Shown: positions 45,016 to 54,391, counted from the stretch's first letter. The stretch: DNA of 64,000 bases from Cyclobacterium xiamenense (GCF_009467825.1 NZ_WIOK01000021.1:34791-98790), one strand, 5' to 3'. Numbers and translations are program-made. The notes: generated by a model not told the origin, from the sequence alone.

Positions 45016-46497
45016 ATGAACTATTTGAAAGAAATTCAGGCGAATGAATACTTGAAAACCCGCAGGGAGTTTTTGAAAAAAACCTCCAGAGGCCTGGGCG
45101 GATTGGCCTTGGGTGGTCTCCTGTTTCCGGACGCCTTAAAGGCCACTGATTCAAAGGAAATGGATCGTCAACTGGTCAAAAACGGTGGTATTTTGGGAGG
45201 ACCCCATTATGCACCCAAGGCAAAACGGGTTATCTATCTTTTTCAAAGTGGCGGGCCCAGCCAGTTCGAACTGTTCGATTACAAACCCGAATTGAACAAA
45301 CGCCAGGGAGAAGAAATTCCAGACTCTGTACGTGGCGGACAACGAGTCTCCGGAATGCTGGCAGCACAATCCAGCTTCCCGCTGGTTGGCTCTCAATTTG
45401 CTTTCACGCAACACCCAACTACCGGCGGGTACTTTAGTAAACTAATGCCCTACACAGCCGGTATTGCAGAAGATATTTGCATGATTAACTCCATGCATAC
45501 GGACGCCATTAACCACGAACCTGCGGTAATTTTTATGCAAACCGGTTCCCAGCAGGTCGGCAGGCCAAGCATCGGCTCCTGGATGAGTTACGGCCTGGGA
45601 AGTTCGAATGACAACCTTCCCTCGTTCATCGTTATGCTATCCCGCGGAAAAAATGGGGCCCAAAACTTAAACATGCAAGCCTGGAACAGTGGCTTTTTGC
45701 CTTCCCATCATCAAGGCGTTCGCTTTCGTTCGGGTCATGACCCGGTCCTTTACCTCAGTAATCCCAAAGGCATCAACAGGGACCGCCGTCGCTCGGAATT
45801 GGATTACCTGACGGAACTGGAAGCGGAACAAAAAAAGGTATGGGGCGATCCTGAAATCGACTCCAAGATCAGCCAGTACGAAATGGCGTACCGCATGCAA
45901 AGCAGCGTTCCCGAAATCGCCGATCTTTCGGATGAACCTGACTATATTTTCGATCTCTACGGAGAGGAGGCCCGAATTCCCGGAACCTACGCGTTTAATT
46001 GCCTGATGGCACGGAGACTGGCCGAGCGAGACGTGAACTTCATTCAATTGTACCACATGGGTTGGGATCAACATGGAAATCTTCCCCTCGATATTACCAA
46101 AATGGCCATGTCATCGGACCGGGCCTCGGCGGCCCTGGTAAAAGACCTCAAACAGCGGGGACTACTGGAAGATACGCTTGTCATTTGGGGAGGGGAATTT
46201 GGCAGAACCAGTTTTTCCCAGGGGAAAATAACGAAATCCAACTACGGAAGGGACCACCACCCCAGGACCTTCAGCGCCTGGATGGCTGGGGGCGGGATCA
46301 AGCCCGGTCTGGTCTACGGAAAAACCGATCCGTTTGGCTATAACATCGTCGAAAACCCGGTGCATGTGCATGATTTTCAAGCGACCCTTTTACACCTCCT
46401 AGGGGTGGATCACGAAAGGCTCACCTTCAAGCACCAGGGACGAAGGTATCGCCTTACCGACGTGCACGGCCATGTGGTGAAAGATATTTTAGCCTAA
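45016..46497 (+). CDS. DUF1501 Tat-exported protein, second copy
   Basis: 493 residues. The twin-arginine leader is TRREFLKKTSRGLGG near residues 15-29. The DUF1501 body has VIYLFQSGGPSQFELFDYKP near 73, TGSQQVGRPSIGSW, GEFGRTSFSQ near 394 and a C-terminal HGHVVKD shared with the copy at 29675-31114. The aspartate after the first strand in that copy (YMDGG) is replaced by QSGG here, so a metal site of the alkaline-phosphatase fold, if present, would differ between the copies. It lies between the DUF1549/1553 gene (4 bases) and the propeller gene (3 bases), so the three form one operon. Confidence 0.88.
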   Translation: MNYLKEIQANEYLKTRREFLKKTSRGLGGLALGGLLFPDALKATDSKEMDRQLVKNGGILGGPHYAPKAKRVIYLFQSGGPSQFELFDYKPELNKRQGEEIPDSVRGGQRVSGMLAAQSSFPLVGSQFAFTQHPTTGGYFSKLMPYTAGIAEDICMINSMHTDAINHEPAVIFMQTGSQQVGRPSIGSWMSYGLGSSNDNLPSFIVMLSRGKNGAQNLNMQAWNSGFLPSHHQGVRFRSGHDPVLYLSNPKGINRDRRRSELDYLTELEAEQKKVWGDPEIDSKISQYEMAYRMQSSVPEIADLSDEPDYIFDLYGEEARIPGTYAFNCLMARRLAERDVNFIQLYHMGWDQHGNLPLDITKMAMSSDRASAALVKDLKQRGLLEDTLVIWGGEFGRTSFSQGKITKSNYGRDHHPRTFSAWMAGGGIKPGLVYGKTDPFGYNIVENPVHVHDFQATLLHLLGVDHERLTFKHQGRRYRLTDVHGHVVKDILA

Positions 46498-46500
46498 GCC

Positions 46501-47613
46501 ATGAGACGAAGAAATTTCATAGCCAAAGTCGCCAGCATCGGAGCGGCTTTTCCTGCAATGCATGCGGTCGGAAATCCTGTCGGTTACCTTCTAAATTCCA
46601 ATCGCAAGGGAGAAATCGTGGGTCACGGAGATTTTAGGTATCGGGTAGATACACATTGGGGTCAACTTGATCCCCAAAAGATTCCGATCGATAACTGTCA
46701 CGAGATGGTAATCGATTCCAAAGGGCGGATCATCCTACTTACCGACGAACCCCGGAACAACCTCATTTTTTACGATCAGTCGGGAAATCTGCTGGATGCG
46801 TTTTGTAACCGGTTTCCTGGTGGACACGGACTCACCCTGAATGACGAGGGTGGAGAAGAGTTCCTTTACGTTACGGACAGCGGTTGGTTTCACGACCACA
46901 AGCACCCCAATGATTGGAAGTATTTCAGCGGCAATGGCTTTGTTTCCAAGATCACCATGAAAGGAGAGTTGGTTTTCAATTTGGGACATCCCCAAACGAT
47001 TGGAGTGTATGAGCCGGGCATGCCCTTTAAGCCCTCAGAGACCGCAATCGCACCGAATGGTGATATTTACGTTGCTGATGGATACGGCTCCTGCTACATC
47101 ATCCAGTACGATCAGTATGGCCGATACATCCGGCATTTCGGCGGTAGGAATAATTCCGATCCCAACTACCAACTGAAAACCGCACATGGCGTTACGCTGG
47201 ATACCAGAAATTCGGACGAATTACAATTGATTGTCACTTCCCGGGAGGAGTGCTCGTTTAAATTTTATACGCTCGAAGGACGCTACAAAAAAACGGTCAC
47301 CATTCCCGGAGCTATGGTAAATCGGGCAGTCATTCACGGAAAAAACCTGTACGCGGGTGTATGTTGGTCGCAAATAGATGGCAAAGCAAAAGCGGGTACG
47401 GGATACATCACCATCCTGGATGAGAACGATCGGGTAGTGTCCAATCCTGGCGGACAGGCACCTCGGTACAAAAATGGCGAGCTAAGCCATCAGATTCAGG
47501 AAGTACCCTTCCTTCGACATGGCCATGATGTCTGTGTGGACCAAGACGAAAATATCTACGTCTGTCAATGGAACGGCGGAAGGACCTATCCCATGAAACT
47601 GGAACGAATATAA
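46501..47613 (+). CDS. Exported NHL-repeat six-bladed beta-propeller protein
   Basis: 370 residues. A twin-arginine-like leader opens the protein (MRRRNFIAKVASIGAAFPAM). The rest is NHL-type propeller blades: CHEMVIDSKGRIILLTDEPRN near 64, GHGLTLNDEGGEEFLYVTD near 110, ETAIAPNGDIYVADGYGS near 180, HGVTLDT near 229 and HDVCVDQDENIYVCQW near 340. Such proteins often follow DUF1501 genes and can be lyases, lactonases or scaffolds; the active site is not evident. It is 3 bases after DUF1501 and ends the operon. Confidence 0.8.
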   Translation: MRRRNFIAKVASIGAAFPAMHAVGNPVGYLLNSNRKGEIVGHGDFRYRVDTHWGQLDPQKIPIDNCHEMVIDSKGRIILLTDEPRNNLIFYDQSGNLLDAFCNRFPGGHGLTLNDEGGEEFLYVTDSGWFHDHKHPNDWKYFSGNGFVSKITMKGELVFNLGHPQTIGVYEPGMPFKPSETAIAPNGDIYVADGYGSCYIIQYDQYGRYIRHFGGRNNSDPNYQLKTAHGVTLDTRNSDELQLIVTSREECSFKFYTLEGRYKKTVTIPGAMVNRAVIHGKNLYAGVCWSQIDGKAKAGTGYITILDENDRVVSNPGGQAPRYKNGELSHQIQEVPFLRHGHDVCVDQDENIYVCQWNGGRTYPMKLERI

Positions 47614-47857
47614 ACCGGGCTAGCGAAGCGTCATTCTGCCAGAGCAACCATGCGTCTATTCCGACACGCGGGTACTACAGGTTTCGGCTGGCCTTTTCGC
47701 CGGACACCAGCAGGAGCGTTGGTACCATTGTGGTCAGCTCTCATCGAACTCCGGGCCAATAATGGCATCATACCGTATTTCTTTTTGCTCCCAGCCCTTC
47801 CGGTTGGACCCGATATCTCTTTTTTGCATCTTTAAACGGTTCGATACCTGACGGCAA
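47614..47857. other. Intergenic stretch between convergent units
   Basis: About 240 bases before the terminator at 47858. Only short chance frames occur. No promoter, RNA or repeat was recognised. Confidence 0.5.
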
Positions 47858-47896
47858 AAAACAACCGCTGAAATCAATTCTTCCAGCGGTTGTTTT
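47858..47896. terminator. Bidirectional Rho-independent terminator
   Basis: The 13-base arms AAAACAACCGCTG (47858-47870) and CAGCGGTTGTTTT (47884-47896) pair perfectly. It lies 17 bases past the stop of the TRAP large permease gene (minus), where the U-run of the minus strand is long, and also closes the plus-strand propeller operon. Confidence 0.85.
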
Positions 47897-47912
47897 GTAG
47901 GGTTTTGTCAGG

Positions 47913-49211
47913 TTATAAGCCAAACAAACGGGGCAGCCAGAGCGATAGCTCTGGAAATAAGGTAATGACTAGCAGCCCCAAAATCATGGCAAAGAAAAAG
48001 GGGAGCAAGGGCAAAAATACTTTTGCAATGGAGGTTTTGGCCACGCCCACTCCGATAAAGAGCACCGACCCCACCGGTGGCGTACAGACACCGATACACA
48101 AATTCAAAACCATCATGATGCCAAAATGCACCGGATCTATCCCCAGAGTCACAACCGCAGGAAGGAATATCGGCGTGAAGATCAACACCGCCGGCGTCAT
48201 GTCCATAAAGGTTCCCACAAACAACAAGATCAGGTTGATCATGATGAGGATAACAAATTTGTTGTCACTCAGCGCAAGCAAAGCTGCACTGATGGATTGG
48301 GGAATGTTTTCGCTGGACATGGCCCAGGACATGCTCATGGAGGTCGCGATCAACAGCATGACGATGGCCGTAGTTTCGGAGGATTTCAGCAGTACTCCTG
48401 GTAAGTCTTTGATTTTGATTTCTCCATAGATAAAAGACAGGACCAGTGTATAAATGACCGCGATGGCAGAAGCCTCGGTGGCGGTAAACACGCCGATAAC
48501 GATCCCTCCGATAACCACGACTAGCAGCATCAAGCTGGGGAATGCGGCAAGAAACTTCCCAGTCAGTTCTTTCAAACTGGTCACTTCCCCGCCTTTTAGG
48601 TTGTGCTTCTTTATAAATATTGCTGCGGTTATCATCAGAAACATGCCGACGAGCAGACCGGGAATGTATCCAGCCACGAAGAGCGCTGCGATGGATACCC
48701 CACCACTTGCCAGAGAATACACGATAAGTACGTTTGACGGGGGAATAATCAGTCCCGTGGTAGAGGAGGTAATGTTTACCGCCGCACCCAGTTCTCTTGG
48801 GTATCCTTCTTTCTCCATGCGGGGTCCCAGAATCCCTCCGATCGCCGAGGCTGCGGCAGCAGCTGATCCAGCAATGGCGCCAAACAGCATGGCAGCAATT
48901 ACGTTAACGTATAGCAAGCCGCCAGGTAATCGCCCGGTCATGGCTTTGGCCAGGTTTATTAGCCGGTTAGCGATACCGCCCTTGTTCATGATTTCACCGG
49001 CCAGTATAAAAAACGGTATGGCTAAAAGGGCAAAACTATCCAGCCCCACCCCCATGCGTTGGGCAATGGTGGTAGCGGATGGTACGGTGGCGATAGTTAC
49101 CGTTAGTGTCAAAAAACTGGAAAAGCCCAGTGCCCATGCCACCGGAACCCCGATGCCCATGAGTACGATAAAACTGCTTACCAGTATAAGTATGCTTAGG
49201 TATTCTTCCAT
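47913..49211 (-). CDS. dctM: TRAP transporter large permease (DctM)
   Basis: 432 residues with about 12 hydrophobic segments. Family patterns: GIPVAWALGFSSFLTL near 21, a MGVGLDSFALLAIPFFILAGEIMNKG block near 53-78, the elevator-type GAIAGSAAAAASAIGG near 111 and TGLIIPPSNVLIVYSLASGG near 151. It is the ion-coupled membrane unit of a TRAP transporter, using sodium and a periplasmic binding protein. It is the last gene of kdgK-dctP-dctQ-dctM on the minus strand, with 6 bases from dctQ. The link to KDG kinase and the Uxa/Uxu genes suggests hexuronates as cargo. Confidence 0.92.
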   Translation of the reverse strand: MEEYLSILILVSSFIVLMGIGVPVAWALGFSSFLTLTVTIATVPSATTIAQRMGVGLDSFALLAIPFFILAGEIMNKGGIANRLINLAKAMTGRLPGGLLYVNVIAAMLFGAIAGSAAAAASAIGGILGPRMEKEGYPRELGAAVNITSSTTGLIIPPSNVLIVYSLASGGVSIAALFVAGYIPGLLVGMFLMITAAIFIKKHNLKGGEVTSLKELTGKFLAAFPSLMLLVVVIGGIVIGVFTATEASAIAVIYTLVLSFIYGEIKIKDLPGVLLKSSETTAIVMLLIATSMSMSWAMSSENIPQSISAALLALSDNKFVILIMINLILLFVGTFMDMTPAVLIFTPIFLPAVVTLGIDPVHFGIMMVLNLCIGVCTPPVGSVLFIGVGVAKTSIAKVFLPLLPFFFAMILGLLVITLFPELSLWLPRLFGL

Positions 49212-49217
49212 ATCGAG

Positions 49218-49703
49218 TTAATTTTGGGAGTCTTGTTTGGTCAGCAATAATTTTAGGTTGACAAATTGATAAAAAAGTACCAGCAAGCCACTAAAGGGGA
49301 TCATCAGGTACACGTAAGCGAGGGGAAGTTGAAGGGTGGCAGATTTTTGCTCCAGGGTATACGTTATGTACACCAGGTTGATCCCACCCATAATCATCAC
49401 CGGTATAACAAACAACACAATGACAATACTGATGACTATCAATAATTTGCGTTTTGCTTCTCCCCGGAGCTTGGCGGGAAGAATGTCAATGGCCAGGTGC
49501 TTGTCCTGCCCGGCTACATAGGCCGCTCCCAACATACCCAACCAAACCAGTAGGTAGCGGGAGAGTTCGTCGGTAAACGAACTGGGCGATTGAACCACGT
49601 AGCGGGAGAAAACCTGCCAGCTTACGTTTAGTACCATGATGGCCATGATGAGCATCAGCATGATGCCGATGACTTTGTCCAATTTAAGTTTGAATGCCTG
49701 CAT
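49218..49703 (-). CDS. dctQ: TRAP transporter small permease (DctQ)
   Basis: 161 residues from the ATG at 49703. The start at 49739 is in frame but would overlap the end of dctP further. Four membrane segments are seen (about 12-32, 50-68, 90-112 and 130-150), with the family motif RYLLVWLGMLGAAYVAG near 60 and LAIDILP after it. It pairs with DctM in the membrane. It begins 5 bases after the dctP stop and ends 6 bases before dctM. Confidence 0.9.
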   Translation of the reverse strand: MQAFKLKLDKVIGIMLMLIMAIMVLNVSWQVFSRYVVQSPSSFTDELSRYLLVWLGMLGAAYVAGQDKHLAIDILPAKLRGEAKRKLLIVISIVIVLFVIPVMIMGGINLVYITYTLEQKSATLQLPLAYVYLMIPFSGLLVLFYQFVNLKLLLTKQDSQN

Positions 49704-49707
49704 TGCC

Positions 49708-50703
49708 TTAATAGTTTCTGATTTCCTGAACGAGCGCATACATTTCCGGATCCGCCGTTTTCATCAATTCGTATACTTTTTCTGCTTCTTTCCGAAACGG
49801 TTCCTTGTCAGGATAGCTTACCTGCACCCCTGCCTCGTCCAGGATGCGCATGGATTCCGCCACGGATTCCTCCCAGAGTTTGTATTGGTACACCGCAGAC
49901 TCATCGGCAGCTTCCTGCAGCCAAATGCGCTCTTCATCGGAAAGTATGTCCCATACCTTGGTACTCACAATCATCATGTCCGGGATGGCCGTATGCTCGT
50001 TTAGGGAATAATACTTGCACACCTCATAATGCCTGGAAGTAACCAAACTGGGCGGATTGTTCTCGGCCCCGTCCACAATTCCTTGCTGTAAGGCGGTATA
50101 GAGTTCACCAAAGGATACCGGTGTAGGCGACCCCCCAAAACTCTGCACCATATTGACCGCGGTAGGACTTTCCATCACCCGTATTTTCAGACCTTGAATG
50201 TCTCCGGGTTTCTCCACCGGCGTATTTTTGGTATAAAAACTCCGTTTGCCGGCATCGTAAAAACAAAGCCCCTTCAGCCAGTACTTCTCGCCTGCCGCCA
50301 GCAGCTGTTCGCCGATCGGTCCTTCCAGAACCCGTGCCTGATGGGCATCGTCACGAAACAGGTAGGGTTGGCCCAGTATTTTGATTTCTGGTGCAAATCC
50401 TTCCATGGCAGCCGTGGACACCTTGGTCATGGACAAGCTTCCAATCTGCAGCAATTCCACCAATTCCCGCTCTGTACCCAATTGCTGATTGGGATACACT
50501 TGTACGATCATTTTACCTTCCGATTTTTCTTTGGTTTTCTCCGCCAGGTACAACATGGCCTCGTGGACCGGATGGCTGGTATCCAGCCCGTGTCCCAATT
50601 TCAGCACACGTACTCCGCCGGGTTTCGAACAGCTGATCAAGAAGGCCGCCACAAACAGCAGCCCCAGGTAATGTAAGGGTTTATTCCATTTCGCTTTCCA
50701 CAT
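49708..50703 (-). CDS. dctP: TRAP transporter substrate-binding lipoprotein (DctP)
   Basis: 331 residues. The leader LGLLFVAAFLISCSKPGG has a lipobox, so the binding protein is anchored. The DctP fold is followed by LGHGLDTSHPVHEAMLYLAEKTKEKS near 36, VQVYPNQQLGTERELVELLQIGSL near 68 and the carboxylate-binding arginine region LKIRVMESPTAVNM near 175. That arginine grips the carboxyl group of acid ligands, in keeping with uronates. GGSPTPVSFGELYTALQQGIVDGAENN near 190-216 is the usual family core. It follows kdgK by 69 bases. Confidence 0.92.
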   Translation of the reverse strand: MWKAKWNKPLHYLGLLFVAAFLISCSKPGGVRVLKLGHGLDTSHPVHEAMLYLAEKTKEKSEGKMIVQVYPNQQLGTERELVELLQIGSLSMTKVSTAAMEGFAPEIKILGQPYLFRDDAHQARVLEGPIGEQLLAAGEKYWLKGLCFYDAGKRSFYTKNTPVEKPGDIQGLKIRVMESPTAVNMVQSFGGSPTPVSFGELYTALQQGIVDGAENNPPSLVTSRHYEVCKYYSLNEHTAIPDMMIVSTKVWDILSDEERIWLQEAADESAVYQYKLWEESVAESMRILDEAGVQVSYPDKEPFRKEAEKVYELMKTADPEMYALVQEIRNY

Positions 50704-50772
50704 ACGCTCGTAGGTATTATTTTGGTTAAGTAATAAGTGATTTTTTCATGATTGAATTAAAAAGCTCCGATT

Positions 50773-51768
50773 TTAACGCAGCAATCTGCCAATATTTTCT
50801 CCGGAAACCAACTGATTTACTTCTTCCACCGATACATAATTGGCATCTCCCGGGACGGAATGCTTGAGCACCGAAGCAGCTACCGCGAATTCCAGGGCCT
50901 CCCGATCGGATTTGTGCAACAATCCATAGATCAAGCCTGCCATGAACGCATCTCCTCCGCCAATGCGATCCACGATTGCCGGCATATCGTATATGTGGGA
51001 GCGGAGCACGTCTTCGCCGTTCCACAAGATACCACCGAGTCGGTTATGGGAAGCCGACACGGAATCCCGCTCGGTGGTGGCTACCAACTGAATGGAAGGA
51101 CACTGATAGTTCGCCTTTTCGCAGGCCGTCACATAATCGGTTTCGTGGATGTCCATGCAATTGGCAAAGTCCGTTAAGCCGGCGATGATTACCTGGCTGT
51201 AGGATATCAATTCGGGAAGAATATCCAGAGGATTCTTTCCGTAGCGCCACAAGTTGCGCCGGTAATTGATATCCCCGCTGACCCGGACCCCGTGTTTTTT
51301 TGCCTCCTTCAATACCCGAAGGCAGAGTGAGGCTGCCGGGGCAGAAATTGCCGGGGTGATGCCCGACCAGTGAAACCAATCCACCTGATGGAACACCGCT
51401 GACCAATCCAGTTCCCTACCCTCGTAGGCGGCAAATGCGGAATCGAATCGATCGTAAATGATTTTTGAGGGCCGCTGCATGGCTCCGTTTTCCAAAAAAT
51501 ACAGCCCCATTCTTCCTTCGGTAGTGGCGATAAAAGAAGTGTCGATGCCACCGGTTTTCAGGTACCTCAAGGCTGCCCTTCCCAGGTCATTGGCTGGCAA
51601 GGCGGTCAGTAGGGCTACTTCCTGTTGCCAATAAGCCAGCGATACCCCCACGTTTGCCTCCGATCCCCCGAAATCCGCATCGTAGTTTCCGGCTTGTATA
51701 AACCGTTCGTGCCCTGGGGTGGACAGGCGCATCATTACCTCGCCTAACGTGAGTATTCGTTTGTGCAT
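50773..51768 (-). CDS. kdgK: 2-keto-3-deoxygluconate kinase (PfkB family)
   Basis: 331 residues, a PfkB-type sugar kinase. The N-terminus LTLGEVMMRLSTPGHERF and FGGSEANVGVSLAYW (near 33) match KDG kinases. The catalytic aspartate lies in DRIGGGDAFMAGLIYGLL (near 265). It would phosphorylate 2-keto-3-deoxygluconate to KDPG. The neighbouring uxaA and uxuA gene products both make KDG, which supports the assignment over fructokinase or ribokinase. It is the first gene of the minus-strand unit with the TRAP genes. Its start is divergent from uxaA across a 133-base region holding a LacI-type palindrome. No KDPG aldolase is in the window. Confidence 0.85.
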   Translation of the reverse strand: MHKRILTLGEVMMRLSTPGHERFIQAGNYDADFGGSEANVGVSLAYWQQEVALLTALPANDLGRAALRYLKTGGIDTSFIATTEGRMGLYFLENGAMQRPSKIIYDRFDSAFAAYEGRELDWSAVFHQVDWFHWSGITPAISAPAASLCLRVLKEAKKHGVRVSGDINYRRNLWRYGKNPLDILPELISYSQVIIAGLTDFANCMDIHETDYVTACEKANYQCPSIQLVATTERDSVSASHNRLGGILWNGEDVLRSHIYDMPAIVDRIGGGDAFMAGLIYGLLHKSDREALEFAVAASVLKHSVPGDANYVSVEEVNQLVSGENIGRLLR

Positions 51769-51866
51769 GCAAAATTCCTATTTCCGTAAGTAACTTGCCA
51801 AAATTAAGGGGGTTTTAAAAAAAAAGAAGCCTGCGGGCTCTTTTCTTTCAATTTATTTCTAAATTG

Positions 51867-51880
51867 TGCAATCGATTGCT
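51867..51880. promoter_or_regulatory. LacI-type operator palindrome between kdgK and uxaA
   Basis: TGCAATCGATTGCT contains the perfect 12-base palindrome GCAATCGATTGC (51868-51879) with central CG, as in LacI-family operators (TGnAAnCGnTTnCA). It lies 22 bases before the uxaA ATG at 51902 and about 100 bases before kdgK. No LacI regulator gene is in the window. Confidence 0.6.
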
Positions 51881-51901
51881 CAAGATAATCAAAAAGTTTA
51901 C

Positions 51902-53548
51902 ATGTTCCACAAAGTTTTACGAATTCATCCCGCTGATAATGTCCTGGTGGCCTTGAGCGACCTGAAAGCCGGTGAAAAGTTGGATTTCGACGGAGAAGAA
52001 ATCACCCTGGCCAACGCAGTCCCCGCCAAGCATAAATTCACCATGGAAGCCCTGGAAGCGGGGGACACCATTTACATGTACGGCATAATCGTCGGGAAAA
52101 CCCTGAAAAACCTGGAAAAAGGCGCTGCGATCACCACGGAAAATATCGTCCACCAAACCGCTCCCTATACCGGTAAACGAAAGCCATTTACCTGGAACCC
52201 GCCTGTAGTGGATCGCTGGAAAGAGCGCACCTTTGACGGATATCACCGACCGGATGGGCAGGTAGGAACGGCCAACTATTGGCTGGTAGTACCACTGGTC
52301 TTTTGTGAAAACCGCAACGTAGACATCATGAAACAGGCCTTCGTGGAAGAATTGGGCTTTGCCAGGCCGAACCCCTATAAATCCCTGGTCCGGGAGATGA
52401 AACAACGCTTTCTGGAGGGAGACAGCAAGTCCCTGCAACAGGTAGGTGTAGAAGTACTGGAACAATCCGCAGAAGAAAAAGTATTCAAAAATATCGATGG
52501 AATAAAATTCCTTACCCACAACGGTGGTTGCGGCGGCACCCGACAGGATTCCGAAGCCCTGTGTGCCCTTATTGCCGGGTACATCAACAACCCCAATGTA
52601 GCCGGAGCCACCATCCTGAGCCTGGGCTGCCAAAATGCGCAGCCGGCCATTTTGCGGGAAAAGCTGGCACGCCTGGATCCGGACTACAAAAAGCCGGTGA
52701 TCATTCTCGAACAACAAGTAGAGGGTACCGAAAACCAGCTGCTAACCCGAGCCATTCAGGAAACCTTTCTGGCCCTGACCGAAGCAGACCAATTGCAGCG
52801 CAAGCCGGCTCCCCTTAGCAAACTTACCATCGGACTGGAGTGTGGCGGTTCGGACGGATTTTCCGGTATTTCTGCCAACCCCAGCCTGGGTCAGGTGTCC
52901 GATATCATTGCTGCGTTGGGGGGCAAAACCATACTTTCCGAATTCCCAGAGCTATGCGGAGTAGAGCAGGAACTGATCAACCGCTGTACCACCGACGCCA
53001 ATGCCGATAAATTTGTGCGGCTGATGCGGGCCTATGCAGCCTCCGCAGAAGCGGTAGGATCTGGGTTTGACATGAACCCCAGCCCCGGAAACATCAAGGA
53101 CGGGCTGATCACCGATGCCATCAAATCTGCAGGCGCTGCCAAAAAAGGAGGCACCTCTCCCATTGTGGACATCCTGGACTATACCGAAATCGCTACCAAA
53201 CCCGGCTTGAGCCTACTGTGTTCCCCCGGCAACGACGTGGAAAGCACCACCGCCATGGCAGGGTCCGGAGCCAACATCATCTTATTTACCACCGGCCTGG
53301 GTACCCCTACGGGCAATCCCGTAACGCCAGTAATCAAGGTGGCCTCCAACCACCGCCTGGCGGAACGAATGCCTGATATCATTGACGTGGATACCGGAGG
53401 CATCATATCCGGGGAAAAAACCATCGAAGAAATGGGGGATGAATTGCTGGAATACATCCTACAGGTGGCAAGTGGAAAAATCAAGGCCAAGGCGGACCTA
53501 CTCAATCAAGACGATTTTATCCCCTGGAAACGGGGAGTCTCTCTTTAA
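51902..53548 (+). CDS. uxaA: UxaA-family altronate dehydratase (full-length, SAF domain included)
   Basis: 548 residues from the ATG at 51902; the GTG at 51866 lies in the operator and is rejected. Residues about 1-80 are the SAF domain (VLRIHPADNVLVALSDLKAG), then the large UxaA domain: GYHRPDGQVGTANYWLVVPLVFC near 108, HNGGCGGTRQDSEAL near 206, SLGCQNAQP near 240, LECGGSDGFSGISANPSLG near 313 and the C-terminal SPGNDVESTTAMAGSGAN near 440. It dehydrates D-altronate, or a related sugar acid, to KDG using iron or manganese. It starts the operon uxaA-SDR-uxuA (27 bases to the SDR). Confidence 0.88.
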   Translation: MFHKVLRIHPADNVLVALSDLKAGEKLDFDGEEITLANAVPAKHKFTMEALEAGDTIYMYGIIVGKTLKNLEKGAAITTENIVHQTAPYTGKRKPFTWNPPVVDRWKERTFDGYHRPDGQVGTANYWLVVPLVFCENRNVDIMKQAFVEELGFARPNPYKSLVREMKQRFLEGDSKSLQQVGVEVLEQSAEEKVFKNIDGIKFLTHNGGCGGTRQDSEALCALIAGYINNPNVAGATILSLGCQNAQPAILREKLARLDPDYKKPVIILEQQVEGTENQLLTRAIQETFLALTEADQLQRKPAPLSKLTIGLECGGSDGFSGISANPSLGQVSDIIAALGGKTILSEFPELCGVEQELINRCTTDANADKFVRLMRAYAASAEAVGSGFDMNPSPGNIKDGLITDAIKSAGAAKKGGTSPIVDILDYTEIATKPGLSLLCSPGNDVESTTAMAGSGANIILFTTGLGTPTGNPVTPVIKVASNHRLAERMPDIIDVDTGGIISGEKTIEEMGDELLEYILQVASGKIKAKADLLNQDDFIPWKRGVSL

Positions 53549-53575
53549 TCAACACCATTAAATCGGTTTTTATTT

Positions 53576-54391
53576 ATGTCTCAATTATTTTCAGTCAAAA
53601 ACAAGATTATCATCATTAGCGGAGGAACGGGGGTATTGGGGAAAGCCATGGCCAAACATTTGGCGAAAGAAGGCGCTCAGATGATCCTACTCGGACGGAA
53701 TCCCCAAAAGGTAGACGAGCTGGTACAGGAGATCAAGGACGAGGGAGGATTTGCCTTTCCCGCCGTCGCAGATGTAACCAAGGAGGAAGAAATCATCGCC
53801 GTAAAGGAGGAGTTGGAAAAATCATTTGAGCAAATTGACGGGCTGATCAATGCGGCGGGCGGCAATATGCCGGGTGCGACGGTAATGCCGGACCAAATGG
53901 TCTCCGATCTGTCCTCCGAAGCCGTCAAAACCATTATGGATTTAAACTACATGGGCACCTTTTTGCCAACAAAGGTTTTTCTGCCGCTCCTGACAAAACA
54001 CAAGAAGGCGTCCATCATCAATATCTCGTCCATGGCCGCCAGCCGCCCCATGACCCGGGTCATGGGCTACGCATCTGCCAAAGCGGCTATTGACAACATG
54101 ACCAAATGGTTTTCGGTGGAATTTGCCAGAAAATACGGAGAGGGCATCCGTGTCAATGCGGTTGCTCCGGGCTTTTTCCTGACCGCCCAAAACGAACGCC
54201 TGCTCACCAACACAGACGGCAGCCTGACGGAAAGAGGCAACTTGATCGTGGACCACACGCCCATGGGTAGGTTTGGAACACCCGAAGAGCTTTTTGGGGC
54301 CGTCCAATGGCTCTGCAGCGATGCATCAAAATTTGTTACAGGAACCATTATTGAAGTAGATGGAGGCTTCAGTGCATTTTCAGGCGTATGA
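53576..54391 (+). CDS. SDR-family oxidoreductase, probable fructuronate reductase (D-mannonate forming)
   Basis: 271 residues, a classical short-chain dehydrogenase. The cofactor motif is [16 protein letters not shown] (near 15), followed by NAAGG near 92, a catalytic serine near 142 and [14 protein letters not shown] near 164 with the YxxxK pair. The C-terminal [15 protein letters not shown] is typical. SDR proteins encoded beside uxuA often reduce D-fructuronate to D-mannonate, replacing the unrelated UxuB. The stop codon overlaps the uxuA ATG by four bases (ATGA at 54388), so translation is coupled. No signal peptide. Confidence 0.85.
   Translation: MSQLFSVKNKIIIISGGTGVLGKAMAKHLAKEGAQMILLGRNPQKVDELVQEIKDEGGFAFPAVADVTKEEEIIAVKEELEKSFEQIDGLINAAGGNMPGATVMPDQMVSDLSSEAVKTIMDLNYMGTFLPTKVFLPLLTKHKKASIINISSMAASRPMTRVMGYASAKAAIDNMTKWFSVEFARKYGEGIRVNAVAPGFFLTAQNERLLTNTDGSLTERGNLIVDHTPMGRFGTPEELFGAVQWLCSDASKFVTGTIIEVDGGFSAFSGV

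Noticed and set aside
47650..47835. 61-codon frame before the bidirectional terminator
   Set aside because: No recognisable pattern and it sits in a gap between convergent transcripts.
51817..51840. Short GC-rich inverted sequence (AGCC...GGCT) upstream of uxaA
   Set aside because: Only four base pairs of stem and no clean T-run, so not reported as a terminator or attenuator.
51866..51901. GTG upstream start for uxaA
   Set aside because: It falls inside the LacI-type palindrome and adds twelve residues absent from the SAF-domain start of the family; the ATG at 51902 is better.
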